Below, one piece after another: positions 1-8,133 of a DNA stretch of 64,000 nt. The DNA comes from GCA-002704185 sp902588515 (lineage in GTDB: Bacteria > Pseudomonadota > Alphaproteobacteria > Pelagibacterales > Pelagibacteraceae). How positions within the stretch are numbered: position 1 is the first letter of the stretch; each line of letters opens with the position of its first letter. The notes under the pieces were generated by a model. It did not search any database, was not told the DNA's origin, and saw nothing but the letters and a program-made list of their open reading frames with translations. The position numbers and the translations under genes were made by a program. Location of the stretch: NCBI GenBank assembly GCA_902588515.1, contig CACIPP010000001.1:62001-126000 (forward strand). Direction: 5' to 3'.

Positions 1-59
1 GGTAGAGCGAAACGTTGCCAACGTTTAGGTCGTGGGTTCAATTCCCTTCACCCGCTCCA
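1..59 (+). tRNA. tRNA-Gly(GCC), 3' part (5' end outside window)
   Basis: The window opens inside a tRNA, at the end of the D arm. The anticodon stem AAACG/CGTTT encloses the loop TTGCCAA, giving anticodon GCC (glycine). The variable region, T arm with loop TTCAATT, acceptor strand CACCCGC, discriminator T and an encoded CCA (57-59) follow. The T stem has one T-T mismatch at its second pair and a G-T pair at its base. The 5' acceptor strand and most of the D arm lie upstream of the window. Confidence 0.93.
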
Positions 60-132
60 AAAAATCCTAAAAAAATGGAGCGATTAGAGCTCACAACGCA
101 ATCTAACGTAATTATAATATAAAATAGACATG

Positions 133-163
133 CCGCGGACCCATTGATTACAAATCAATTGCT
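133..163 (-). other. tRNA-Thr(TGT)-like fragment (anticodon arm, variable region, start of T arm)
   Basis: Read on the minus strand, this stretch has the end of a D stem (AGC), an anticodon arm with stem ATTGA/TCAAT and loop TTTGTAA (anticodon TGT, threonine), a GGGTC variable region and the first T-stem bases CGCGG. It then stops matching a tRNA. There is no D arm before it and no T loop or acceptor strand after it, so it cannot make a functional tRNA. It lies about 75 nt downstream of the tRNA-Gly gene. It may be a recombination scar or a chance resemblance. Confidence 0.55.
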
Positions 164-234
164 AAAGTTTAAATAAACATTTGTTTGCAACAATAAACAT
201 AAAATATTTTTGAGCTGGCAGCAATCTGACTACA

Positions 235-588
235 ATGGTAAAATTTTTTATGGCAAAAAAAGAAGAAAACATATTTGAGAAATTTTATTCCTCATACACA
301 TTGGACCTTGCTTCTGCTTTTTGGGTCTTTGGTGTTTTTGGTTCAGCAATAGCAGGTTTTATATTTGGATATTTAAGTGATGTAATTCATCACTGGTTAA
401 TCTTACCTTACTATGCAATTGTACTTCACATAATCATTGCCCTGTTGGAGTGCACAGGAAGATATATAAAAGAAAAAAAAGAAAAAAAGGAAAGTCCTGT
501 TTGGGGTTATCTTACATATATTTATTGTGGTCTAGGTTTTATAGGTTTGATTTATGAATTTTGGTTCAAATTTGAATGGTTTAAATAA
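235..588 (+). CDS. Small membrane protein of unknown function
   Basis: I do not recognise a family in this 117-residue protein. It has a hydrophobic stretch around residues 28-50, a second around 53-72, and a third near 90-110, separated by a very basic KEKKEKKES segment around residues 78-88. This suggests two to three membrane helices. No clear Shine-Dalgarno sequence precedes either candidate start. The internal ATG at 250 (protein starting MAKKEEN) is an equally good or better start. It lies alone between the tRNA-Gly and a repeated promoter-like segment and has no obvious functional partner. Confidence 0.6.
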   Translation: MVKFFMAKKEENIFEKFYSSYTLDLASAFWVFGVFGSAIAGFIFGYLSDVIHHWLILPYYAIVLHIIIALLECTGRYIKEKKEKKESPVWGYLTYIYCGLGFIGLIYEFWFKFEWFK

Positions 589-589
589 C

Positions 590-640
590 GACTACTTGAT
601 TTAGCAACAATCTTGCAACACTCCTGCAACACTTAATATT
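590..640 (+). repeat. Direct repeat copy 1, promoter-like (partner at 1090-1140)
   Basis: Starts with GACTACTTGATT, continues with AACAATC and TGC-ACA elements, and ends in an AT-rich TAATAT. The same order of elements recurs exactly 500 bp downstream. Inside it, TTGCAA (613-618) and TAATAT (634-639), 15 bp apart, could act as -35 and -10 boxes for the exported protein gene at 713. Confidence 0.5.
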
Positions 641-712
641 AAAATTTAATTAAACTTTAATCCGCCACTATTGAGTCTACAAATAGTCTTTAAGTAATTA
701 GAAGCTGAGTAT

Positions 713-1087
713 ATGAAAAGAATCACCATAGTATTCTTATTATTATTTCCAATTACTTCATATGCTGACGAAGGAATAAGTATTGACTGTCTTAACCTGG
801 AAGCAGCTTTTGGAAAAAAAAAATACAAACCTTTAAATTTTAAACTTGAAGCAACAGGATTTTATTATTTTGATAAAAAAACAAATAAATATGAATTTAT
901 GGGTGCAGATAAATTAGAAATTGGAGAAAACTTTTTTGCGGCAAGATTTGAGAATTATGAATTAGCTTTTCAGATCACAAAGTTTGAGGATTTAGCTCTA
1001 AGACTGGTAATGTCTAAATATGATTATAAAAATGATAAATTTTTAGAACATTATGCGTGTCTCGCCAAAAGGGTATATATTGATTAA
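713..1087 (+). CDS. Exported protein of unknown function
   Basis: This 124-residue protein starts with a classical Sec signal peptide: MKR, a hydrophobic run to about residue 16, and a likely cleavage site after TSYA near residue 18. The mature part is small, charged and has two cysteines, one near each end, which could form a periplasmic disulfide. I recognise no family. It is flanked on both sides by copies of the same promoter-like repeat, so it appears to be its own transcription unit. Confidence 0.65.
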   Translation: MKRITIVFLLLFPITSYADEGISIDCLNLEAAFGKKKYKPLNFKLEATGFYYFDKKTNKYEFMGADKLEIGENFFAARFENYELAFQITKFEDLALRLVMSKYDYKNDKFLEHYACLAKRVYID

Positions 1088-1089
1088 TT

Positions 1090-1140
1090 GACTACTTGAT
1101 TAAATAACAATCCTGCGACAATCTAAGGGTATTTTAATAT
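1090..1140 (+). repeat. Direct repeat copy 2, promoter-like (partner at 590-640)
   Basis: GACTACTTGATT is identical to copy 1. It is followed by AACAATCCTGCGACA, a near match, and TTTTAATAT. CTGCGA (1113-1118) and TAATAT (1135-1140), 16 bp apart, sit where -35 and -10 boxes would be for the lipoprotein-phhB pair that begins at 1167. Confidence 0.5.
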
Positions 1141-1166
1141 AAAAAATTGTGTATTTTTTAAAAACT

Positions 1167-1451
1167 ATGAAACTAAAGATTTTGTTAATTCTATCTTGTT
1201 TATTTTTAATAAGTTGCGAAAGCGCGAGGTACGAATATATTGATAAAAAAACCAGAATTAAAATAGTAGAAGATAAAGGCGTAGTAGTGAAAAAAAGTTT
1301 TCAAGTTTATGTATCTGATATGTCAAAGAATATAGACGACTGGTATGATGCAAAAAAACAAGACGGTAAATATGTCGTTTCTAAAAAGGGATTGCAGCAA
1401 ATTGAGTTGGATGCACAAACAGATAGCGGTGGATCTGACGGAGGATATTAA
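1167..1451 (+). CDS. Small lipoprotein of unknown function
   Basis: From the ATG at 1167 the protein has 94 residues. It begins with a short lipoprotein signal, MKLK plus a hydrophobic run ending in the lipobox LISC, so Cys17 is the likely lipidated residue. The mature part is charged and ends in a glycine/serine-rich tail. A GTG at 1149 would add six residues, but the ATG gives the better signal peptide. The stop codon directly abuts the phhB start, so the two are probably co-transcribed. No family was recognised. Confidence 0.68.
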   Translation: MKLKILLILSCLFLISCESARYEYIDKKTRIKIVEDKGVVVKKSFQVYVSDMSKNIDDWYDAKKQDGKYVVSKKGLQQIELDAQTDSGGSDGGY

Positions 1452-1790
1452 ATGAGCGAATTAGCAAAAAAAAAATGCATTCCATGTAGCGGAGATGTTC
1501 CTGCTTTAAAAGACGATGAAATAACTAAATTAAAAAAAGAACTTAAGAACTGGGAAGTAAAACAAACGATAGATGGCTATAACTGTTTAAACAAAAATAT
1601 TAAGTTTGACAATTTTCTAGAAAGTTTAAACTTTATAAATAAAGTTTCTGAAGTTGCCGAGGAAGAAAATCATCACCCAGACCTGAAATTTGGTTGGGGA
1701 TATGCTGATATCACAATCTTTACACATGCTATAAAAGGCTTGTCTGAAGGTGACTTTGTTTTAGCTGCTAAGATTGATGTTATAAATTAA
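1452..1790 (+). CDS. phhB: Pterin-4a-carbinolamine dehydratase
   Basis: PCD/DCoH family enzyme (112 residues) that dehydrates 4a-hydroxytetrahydropterin, recycling the pterin cofactor of aromatic amino acid hydroxylases. The family signature is present: EEENHHPDL around residues 75-83, with the paired histidines, then W-x-Y and TH near residues 88-97. It is preceded by a strong GGAGG about eight bases before the ATG, inside the end of the lipoprotein gene. The N-terminus carries an extra C-x-x-C (KKCIPCSG), as in many bacterial homologues. Its 3' end overlaps the convergent purH by 4 nt. No phenylalanine hydroxylase gene is in this window, so the substrate enzyme is unknown here. Confidence 0.9.
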   Translation: MSELAKKKCIPCSGDVPALKDDEITKLKKELKNWEVKQTIDGYNCLNKNIKFDNFLESLNFINKVSEVAEEENHHPDLKFGWGYADITIFTHAIKGLSEGDFVLAAKIDVIN

Positions 1791-3340
1791 TGTTTAAAAT
1801 TTCTACGGTTGGTAAACACCATTGAGACATTTCTTTTATTTGCTTCTTCGATAACTTCTTCATCTTTGATCGATCCACCAGGCTGGATTATTGAAGTAAC
1901 GCCTAAATCAATCAATTTCATTATACCGTCTGCAAAGGGAAAAAAAGCGTCAGAGGCTGCAACACTACCAGCTACATCTTTTGTTGATGTAAATTCTAAA
2001 GAGTTATCTACTGCAATTTTACAAGATGCCACTCTACTAGTTTGTCCAGCTCCAATGCCAATTGTCTTATTATTTTTAGCTATAACTATTGCATTTGACT
2101 TTACATGTTTACAAACTCTTTCAGCAAATAATAAATCCTCAAATTCTTTGTCACTTGGCTTTTTATTTGTAACAATTTTTAATTCATTTTTATTAAGGGA
2201 AAATTCATTATTATCTTGTGATAAAAGAACACCTCCCAATATTTTATAATCTAAATTTCCTTTAATTTTTGTACTTGAAGTTTTAATAACTCTTAAATTT
2301 TTCTTAGTAGATAATATAGAAATTGCACCTTTAGAAACATCTGGAGCTAATATTACCTCATAAAATGTTTTAACTAACTCAGATGCAAGATTTTCTTCAA
2401 TTTTAAAGTTAAAAGCTACAACACCTCCGAAAGCACTTTTTGGGTCAGCGTTAAAGGCGTTCAAGTAACTCTTAAGTCCGTCATTTTCGTAGGAACAACC
2501 GCATGGGTTATTATGTTTAATTATTGCCGTTGCAAAACCATTCTTAAATTCGGAAATTAGTTCAAAGGCATTAAATGCATCTAGGTAATTGTTATAACTC
2601 ATTTCCTTTCCCATTAGTTGATCAAAATTCGAGAAATTATTATTATTTATAACTGAGTATAGAGCACCAGTTTGGTGAGGATTTTCGCCATATCTTAACT
2701 TACCAACTAATTTTCCAGATATGGTTTTTTTGTTTGGAAATTTAATTTTATTTTCTTTTGAAAACCAATTTGAAATTAACGAGTCGTAATATGCAGTTTC
2801 GTTAAATGTTTCATTAGCCATTTTTTTTCTAAATTCAATACTAGTTGCTCCGCCGTGTACATTTAATTCTTTAATTAGATCATCATAATAATTGATCGAC
2901 GAAACAACCGTTACGTCAGAAAAGTTTTTTGCTGCAGATCTTAGCATCGATGGTCCACCAATATCTATATTTTCAATCATCTCCTCAAAACTTTTGTTTT
3001 CTGATAATTTTTTTTCAAACGGATATAAATTTACTATAACGAGTTCAATATTTTTAATATTATTTTTTTTTATTTGGTCTTGATGATTTTTGTTATCTCT
3101 AATATTCAAAATACCACCGTGTATATTAGGATGTAAGGTTTTTACTCTTCCGTCCAAAATTTCAGGAAAACTAGTAAATTCAGAAATTTCTATGCAATCA
3201 TATTTTTTACTTTTTATAAATTCGTAAGTGCCACCGGTACTAATAATTTCAATTTCATATTTTTTAATTACTTTTAATAATTTATCCAAATCTGTTTTGT
3301 CAGATACAGATATTAAACATCTTGATATTTTTTTTGTCAT
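1787..3340 (-). CDS. purH: Bifunctional AICAR transformylase / IMP cyclohydrolase
   Basis: Catalyses the last two steps of purine synthesis, AICAR to FAICAR to IMP. At 517 residues it has the usual family length. The N-terminal IMP cyclohydrolase domain (MGS-like fold, about residues 1-190) starts with ISVSDKTDL and contains STGGTYE and DGRVKTLHP. The transformylase domain follows, with RYGENPHQ and the catalytic KHNNPCG motif near residue 275, and the C-terminal end SDAFFPFADG. Its start codon overlaps the stop of the heparinase gene, so it is the last gene of the rpe-heparinase-purH run. Confidence 0.97.
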   Translation of the reverse strand: MTKKISRCLISVSDKTDLDKLLKVIKKYEIEIISTGGTYEFIKSKKYDCIEISEFTSFPEILDGRVKTLHPNIHGGILNIRDNKNHQDQIKKNNIKNIELVIVNLYPFEKKLSENKSFEEMIENIDIGGPSMLRSAAKNFSDVTVVSSINYYDDLIKELNVHGGATSIEFRKKMANETFNETAYYDSLISNWFSKENKIKFPNKKTISGKLVGKLRYGENPHQTGALYSVINNNNFSNFDQLMGKEMSYNNYLDAFNAFELISEFKNGFATAIIKHNNPCGCSYENDGLKSYLNAFNADPKSAFGGVVAFNFKIEENLASELVKTFYEVILAPDVSKGAISILSTKKNLRVIKTSSTKIKGNLDYKILGGVLLSQDNNEFSLNKNELKIVTNKKPSDKEFEDLLFAERVCKHVKSNAIVIAKNNKTIGIGAGQTSRVASCKIAVDNSLEFTSTKDVAGSVAASDAFFPFADGIMKLIDLGVTSIIQPGGSIKDEEVIEEANKRNVSMVFTNRRNFKH

Positions 3341-4983
3341 TTATTCGTTTTTTCTAGTGACCACTCGATTTTATTTAAGCTCTCATTTAATTTACCTTCA
3401 ATAACTATACATTGCGAATCAATAATTTTATCGTAATTTGCGAAATAAAGGTTCTTTTCAATTTTCAAATTACTCTTATTAGTTTGAAATTTCCAACCTT
3501 GATTGTGTAAACTTAACAAAATATCACCACCTTGAGTTTGTAAAAGCTTTGTTTCTGGAACTACATGAAATCTCAGTGCATAATTTATATTCTTATTAAT
3601 TTTTTTTGTAATAATTATTAGTTCTTCTCCTGATAATTTATGTTCAAGATCATTAATAGTTATCTTTCTTTCGTAAAGACAATTATAATTTGAGTTATAT
3701 CCATTATGTCCAGCTGACACCGTAGCAAAATGCTTTGATTTCATAATATCTTTTTTATAAACTTTTAATTTTCTCTTAAGTGAATTCCCAAAGTATTTTT
3801 TAATAAGCTTGTTTTGTTGTGACAAGCAAGAAGAGGTATCATTAATTGTAATTGTTGAGTGTGCTGCAGTAGATTGACTTATAATAGACAAGTTATCAGA
3901 AAAATTTTTAGCTGAACCACAATTAGTAATAATTTTTTCTCCATTATATAAAAACTCAAACGATAGACAGCCAGATTGATAATTTTGAGATTTAAAATCA
4001 GGTGGAGGACTATTAGCATCCATCATTAATTCAAATTTTTTAATTTTTGTATATAAATAAGAATGTGTGATGTTCTTCTTTTCAAAATTATAATTTTTTA
4101 GTTTCAATAGTTTATTAAAATTTTCAATATTTAATTTTTTTGATCCATTAAAAAGTGGTATCTCATTATTACTATAGTAAAGTCCCAATAAATTATTACC
4201 AACAGACATGATGAGATTGTCAATAAATTCTGGAGATGTATTTTGTGAAAATATTAGAAATTCTTTCACAATAAATAGATGATGTAATAACCAAAATTGC
4301 TCCTCAGGATCCTTGCTTAAAACAAATCCATTTTTGTCTATCATAGATTTAGCTTCAGTATTAAGATTTTTTAAAGAGACCTGAAATAATTTTTGGTAAC
4401 CCTCGAATGTAATGCTTGTAAGCACCAAAGATACCAAAGCAAAAACTCGATCTATAGGTTTGCTTAAAAGGTTGATGTTTTTATTCAGATGAAAAGACTG
4501 TTTAATAATGCTGTTGATTACTCTATTCCTAAAAACGAGATCTTCACTTCTAACAGTAAAATGCGAACAGCATATCCAAAAAATAATTCTTTTAGATATT
4601 AAGTTTAATGACCATGCATTCGAATTATAATTTTCGTATTTTTTAAGCCATTCAAGTATTAAATTTTTTATTAGCACTTTATCTTTCTTAACATCAAATA
4701 ATGGTAACCATGAGAAAGCGTTAAGTTTATGTATATTATTGTTTCCAATATTATCTAGTTTCCAAATATTTTTAGAAAATTCTTTTATTAAGTTTATAAT
4801 CTTTTCATCTTGGTCAATTATTTCCTGCAGTAACGGTATGTTATTCATGTCATAACTTCTAGTTGGAGGAACCACTGAAAGAGTTTTATTGTAGAGACTA
4901 GTTGAAAAGTATATTTGTTTAATTTTTTCTTTTAGGTATTTATAAATCGAAGCAATGAAAAGATTTATAAATCTATAATTCAC
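3337..4983 (-). CDS. Heparinase II/III family protein
   Basis: A 548-residue protein with an alpha-helical N-terminal half and a C-terminal beta-rich heparinase II/III-like domain. The family landmark is FEFLYNGEKIITNCGSAKN followed by STAAHSTITIND around residues 360-395. Such proteins are polysaccharide lyases or relatives acting on uronic-acid polymers. No signal peptide is evident, so the cellular site and substrate are open. It lies between rpe and purH, with 3 nt to rpe and a 4-nt overlap with purH. Family membership is secure from the motifs, but lyase activity is inference. Confidence 0.85.
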   Translation of the reverse strand: MNYRFINLFIASIYKYLKEKIKQIYFSTSLYNKTLSVVPPTRSYDMNNIPLLQEIIDQDEKIINLIKEFSKNIWKLDNIGNNNIHKLNAFSWLPLFDVKKDKVLIKNLILEWLKKYENYNSNAWSLNLISKRIIFWICCSHFTVRSEDLVFRNRVINSIIKQSFHLNKNINLLSKPIDRVFALVSLVLTSITFEGYQKLFQVSLKNLNTEAKSMIDKNGFVLSKDPEEQFWLLHHLFIVKEFLIFSQNTSPEFIDNLIMSVGNNLLGLYYSNNEIPLFNGSKKLNIENFNKLLKLKNYNFEKKNITHSYLYTKIKKFELMMDANSPPPDFKSQNYQSGCLSFEFLYNGEKIITNCGSAKNFSDNLSIISQSTAAHSTITINDTSSCLSQQNKLIKKYFGNSLKRKLKVYKKDIMKSKHFATVSAGHNGYNSNYNCLYERKITINDLEHKLSGEELIIITKKINKNINYALRFHVVPETKLLQTQGGDILLSLHNQGWKFQTNKSNLKIEKNLYFANYDKIIDSQCIVIEGKLNESLNKIEWSLEKTNK

Positions 4984-4986
4984 GTA

Positions 4987-5643
4987 TCAACAGTTTTTTA
5001 ATAATTTTATATTCTCTAAAACTTTATTTTCCGAATAAACAGCTGTGCCCGCGACTAATACATTAGCACCAGCTTTTTTTGCTAATTTTGCAGTATCAAT
5101 ATTTATGCCACCATCAATTTCTACTTCTACATCTAAATTTTCTTTATTTATTTTTTCTCTTAATATTTTTACTTTTTCTAAAACGTCAGGGATAAATTTT
5201 TGACCGGCAAATCCAGGATAAACACTCATGATTAGTACAAGATCAATTGTTTTTATAACAGGTAAAACTTTGTCAAGAGATACATCTGGATTTAATGATA
5301 TTCCAGCTTTTTTACCAAGTGATTTAATTTTGGATATTGCATTGTCCAAATTATTTGTTGTTTCAGGATGGATCGTAATAATGTCAGCACCAGCTTTGGA
5401 ATATGACTCTAAATACTGATCAACAGACTCAATCATTAAATGAACGTCAAAAGGTTTTGTTGAATAATTTCTTATTTTTTCAATTACTGGAGGTCCAAAA
5501 GTTAGATTCTGAACAAAATGACCATCCATGACATCAACGTGAATATAATCAGCTTCAGAATTATTAAGAATTGAAATTTCTTTCTCTAGGTTAGCAAAAT
5601 CTGCCGATAGAATAGACGGAGCAATCTTTATATTTTTTTTCAT
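4987..5643 (-). CDS. rpe: Ribulose-phosphate 3-epimerase
   Basis: Interconverts ribulose 5-phosphate and xylulose 5-phosphate in the pentose phosphate pathway. At 218 residues it is normal for this TIM-barrel family. Visible motifs are IAPSILSADF at the N-terminus, HVDVMDGHFVQN with metal-binding His and Asp (about residues 35-46), DVHLMI, MSVYPGFAGQKF (about 139-150) and EIDGGIN (about 175-181). It is the first gene of the minus-strand run. A candidate promoter lies just upstream. Confidence 0.96.
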   Translation of the reverse strand: MKKNIKIAPSILSADFANLEKEISILNNSEADYIHVDVMDGHFVQNLTFGPPVIEKIRNYSTKPFDVHLMIESVDQYLESYSKAGADIITIHPETTNNLDNAISKIKSLGKKAGISLNPDVSLDKVLPVIKTIDLVLIMSVYPGFAGQKFIPDVLEKVKILREKINKENLDVEVEIDGGINIDTAKLAKKAGANVLVAGTAVYSENKVLENIKLLKNC

Positions 5644-5658
5644 TGAAAGTTATTCTTC

Positions 5659-5686
5659 TTTATAATCTTTCGTAAGGAAAAAACAA
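5659..5686 (-). promoter_or_regulatory. Candidate sigma70-type promoter for rpe
   Basis: On the minus strand TTGTTT (5681-5686) and TATAAA (5659-5664) are separated by 16 bp, about 16 nt before the rpe start. It lies just after the symporter terminator, so rpe would be transcribed independently of the symporter. Confidence 0.4.
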
Positions 5687-5688
5687 AA

Positions 5689-5717
5689 AAAAAGGGCGAG
5701 ATAAACTCGCCCTTTTT
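5689..5717 (-). terminator. Rho-independent terminator of the symporter gene
   Basis: A perfect 7-bp G+C-rich stem GGGCGAG/CTCGCCC (5694-5700 with 5706-5712) and a 5-nt loop are flanked by A and T runs. On the minus strand it ends in nine U residues, about 20 nt after the symporter stop codon. The symmetrical A/T flanks also allow weaker function on the plus strand. Confidence 0.88.
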
Positions 5718-5735
5718 CAAATAAAATTTAGGAAA

Positions 5736-7676
5736 TTACGCTCTTTGCGTGTCTCCAATGTCGTCTGTTAATGCAACGATTTCCTTATCTGGAATTGTAG
5801 ACATTTCCATTTTGTACGCTAGGAACCACATCATACCGACTCCTAAAGCCCAGAATAGAATTTGCCATGCCCAGATAGATGGAATTCCAAATGTCCATGT
5901 TGAATAGTCATTTGGTGAACCAAAGATATCATTACCAATAACTGCTCCAGGTCCAATTCCGAAGAATAACCACGCTAGGGTAATTGCCCAAGCTACTGGT
6001 TTTAGACCTTGCTTAGATGCTGGTAATCCAGCATGTTGAGCTAAGAAGTCATGGTATTTCTGTCTATGTGCTCTATCACTTGCATTTTGTGTCATTGCAG
6101 AAACGATAATAGCTGTACCTAGGTTAAAGAACATACCCCAGAATGCAGAGTGCATTGTCCAAGGCCATCTTCCCCAAGGAAGAGCGTCACCGAATAATTT
6201 GACACCAATACTTTCAGTTAACATAACAGCTACAATACCTGCTGCCATACCTAAAGTTACACCCTGTCTTGTAAAGAATGGGAAGTAGCAAACTGACATT
6301 AACGGTACCCACATTTGGAAACCGAATGCAACTGCTAGTCCACCTAATAGGACAAGTGCATCTTTTGAGTAAGTAGCAACTAATAGTGCTGAGAAGACTA
6401 TGAAAGCAACACCCAATCTTCCAAATAACTTCTGCGTTGCGTGAGAAGCTTTTGGATTTAGGTATTTCTTATATAAGTCTCTAGTTAACATTCCGCCTGC
6501 TGTTGACATATAAGCTGCACCTGTAGACTGCATAGCTGCTAAGGCACAAACTGCTAATAGACCAACAAACCACGGAGCTGCATCACCAATTGTGTTGATG
6601 TAGAAAGGAACTAAGTTCCCTTGGCCACCTTTTCCAATTGATTCAGGTAAAACATTTGCAATGTTTACTCCTGCTGCATTAACTGCTGGGTTCGCACCTA
6701 ATAAATGCGCTCCCATACCTTGAGCTGCTGTAAAGAAGAATAAGATTAAACCTATTCCAAATGAAGAAGCCCAAACTTGTTGTGGTGCAAACGGTCTTGG
6801 ATCTGCGTTTCCAAATGCCCACATAGTGAATGCTGGTGCAGAATGTATACCCATAAGAGCAAACATATAAGTTAACACCATCACTCCAGTCCACAATCCA
6901 CCAACAGGTGTTTCTTTACCAAGACCCGCTGTAAATTGTATTACTCCTGGAATCGCTAAATATGATGAGTATCCATCTTGCGTGAATCCCCACTTCGCAC
7001 CTTTTACTTTTGCGACATTAGCTAATCCTTTGTTAAGTTCAGTCCATCCGCCAACTAGATCGTAAGCGATAAAACCAACTGCTACGATTCCGAATGCAAG
7101 TAGTATACATTGTAGTGTATCCACGTACGCCACAGCTCTTAATCCACCAGATGCCACATAAATTAGCACCACGGCAGCTAAGACCCATGTACCTGCAGTT
7201 ACAGTAAACAGTCCATCAGATAAAACGTTAAACAGTTTTCCTGAAGCTGCTAATTGTAATCCAAGGTAAGGAATCGAGAAACATAACGCTATCACCACGG
7301 TTAAAATTCTAACACCATCACCTTTAAAGTAATCTGCTAGCATTTCACCTGGAGTAACGTAACCAAAACGTTTTCCTAATATCCATTGTCTTTTTAAGAA
7401 CATAACACCCGTAAATGGAATAGTTATGGCGTAGAAAGATGCGTATGCATATTGGAACCCGTCTCTATAAATTAATCCTGGGTGACCCATAAAGGTCCAT
7501 CCAGAAAACGATGTGGCTGTTGCAGCTAAAACGAATACCCATAGTCCAAGTCTACGACCGGCTACGAAATAATCCGTTGCTGTCTTTGCCATTTGTGCAC
7601 ATCTTAATCCCCAGTATACGCAGTATATCCAGTATAAGATCACAAATGCAATCAGCCATGTTACTTTTGCTGACAA
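5736..7676 (-). CDS. Sodium:solute symporter family (SSS) transporter
   Basis: A 646-residue polytopic membrane protein of the sodium:solute symporter family. The N-terminal segment contains TDYFVAGRRLGLW followed by ATATSFSGWTFMG (about residues 33-65), the family's first sodium-binding region. The rest forms about 13-14 hydrophobic helices with a C-terminal extension. The start is TTG at 7676-7674, backed by a strong Shine-Dalgarno AAAGGGGG five bases upstream. The gene is a single-gene unit with its own terminator and a long leader. Its codon use is visibly richer in G and C than its neighbours, as expected of a highly expressed gene. The substrate cannot be read from sequence; monocarboxylates, amino acids or pantothenate are all precedented in the family. 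Confidence 0.88.
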   Translation of the reverse strand: MSAKVTWLIAFVILYWIYCVYWGLRCAQMAKTATDYFVAGRRLGLWVFVLAATATSFSGWTFMGHPGLIYRDGFQYAYASFYAITIPFTGVMFLKRQWILGKRFGYVTPGEMLADYFKGDGVRILTVVIALCFSIPYLGLQLAASGKLFNVLSDGLFTVTAGTWVLAAVVLIYVASGGLRAVAYVDTLQCILLAFGIVAVGFIAYDLVGGWTELNKGLANVAKVKGAKWGFTQDGYSSYLAIPGVIQFTAGLGKETPVGGLWTGVMVLTYMFALMGIHSAPAFTMWAFGNADPRPFAPQQVWASSFGIGLILFFFTAAQGMGAHLLGANPAVNAAGVNIANVLPESIGKGGQGNLVPFYINTIGDAAPWFVGLLAVCALAAMQSTGAAYMSTAGGMLTRDLYKKYLNPKASHATQKLFGRLGVAFIVFSALLVATYSKDALVLLGGLAVAFGFQMWVPLMSVCYFPFFTRQGVTLGMAAGIVAVMLTESIGVKLFGDALPWGRWPWTMHSAFWGMFFNLGTAIIVSAMTQNASDRAHRQKYHDFLAQHAGLPASKQGLKPVAWAITLAWLFFGIGPGAVIGNDIFGSPNDYSTWTFGIPSIWAWQILFWALGVGMMWFLAYKMEMSTIPDKEIVALTDDIGDTQRA

Positions 7677-7896
7677 GGTTTCCCCCTTTGTTGTTTGTTT
7701 GTTACATGTAACGTATAAAAACTGATATAATCAGCCTTTAACATTTCAGGGGAATCTCCATTAATTCAACAGTTTTATCAACCCTTTTTTTTATAGCTAT
7801 TGTGGGTTGCTTTTGCATTGCAACAGCATTTAGGTGCTATTTTAAGGCTTTTTATTTATTTTATTTTTTTTTAACTTAAATATAACCTGAAGTTGT
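7677..7896 (-). promoter_or_regulatory. 220-nt leader of the symporter gene with palindromes and competing hairpins
   Basis: This divergent intergenic region holds no gene. It carries a perfect 12-bp palindrome GTTACATGTAAC (7701-7712) and a short inverted repeat CTGAT/ATCAG (7722-7734). It also has two mutually exclusive pairings: 7806-7810 with 7820-7824 (GTTGC/GCAAC), or 7779-7784 with 7804-7809 (CAACCC/GGGTTG). I see no convincing -35/-10 pair because the upstream part is nearly pure A+T. Regulation of the symporter through this leader is inference. Confidence 0.4.
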
Positions 7897-8130
7897 ATGC
7901 TAAAAGATATTTATATCACTTTCCATGATCCAATTTGGACATTAGCTCTATTTGTGGCCCTGTATTTTCCATTAAAAAAAATCTTATTAAATCTTTATTT
8001 AAGAAAACAATTTAAAGAAAAAGGTGAGCCGGACGAAGTAGTAAAAAAAAAATTAAATAATAGAGCAAGGTTAACTTCCGTATTGCTATCTTTTGTGTTT
8101 AGTTATTTATACGTACAAAATGTTTTTTAA
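7897..8130 (+). CDS. Small membrane protein of unknown function
   Basis: A 77-residue protein with a hydrophobic segment at about residues 14-32, a basic middle (RKQFKEKGEPDEVVKKKLNNRARL) and a second hydrophobic segment at about 58-74, consistent with two membrane helices. It is followed after 3 nt by the TPR protein gene, so the two probably form an operon. No family was recognised. Confidence 0.65.
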   Translation: MLKDIYITFHDPIWTLALFVALYFPLKKILLNLYLRKQFKEKGEPDEVVKKKLNNRARLTSVLLSFVFSYLYVQNVF

Positions 8131-8133
8131 ATT

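Noticed and set aside
60..132. GAGC/GCTC repeat after tRNA-Gly as a terminator
   Set aside because: The four-pair stem with a 7-nt loop is not followed by a T run on the plus strand.
1809..2249. 146-codon plus-strand frame inside purH
   Set aside because: It lies wholly antisense to a well-supported purH, and its translation shows no family motif or ribosome-binding site.
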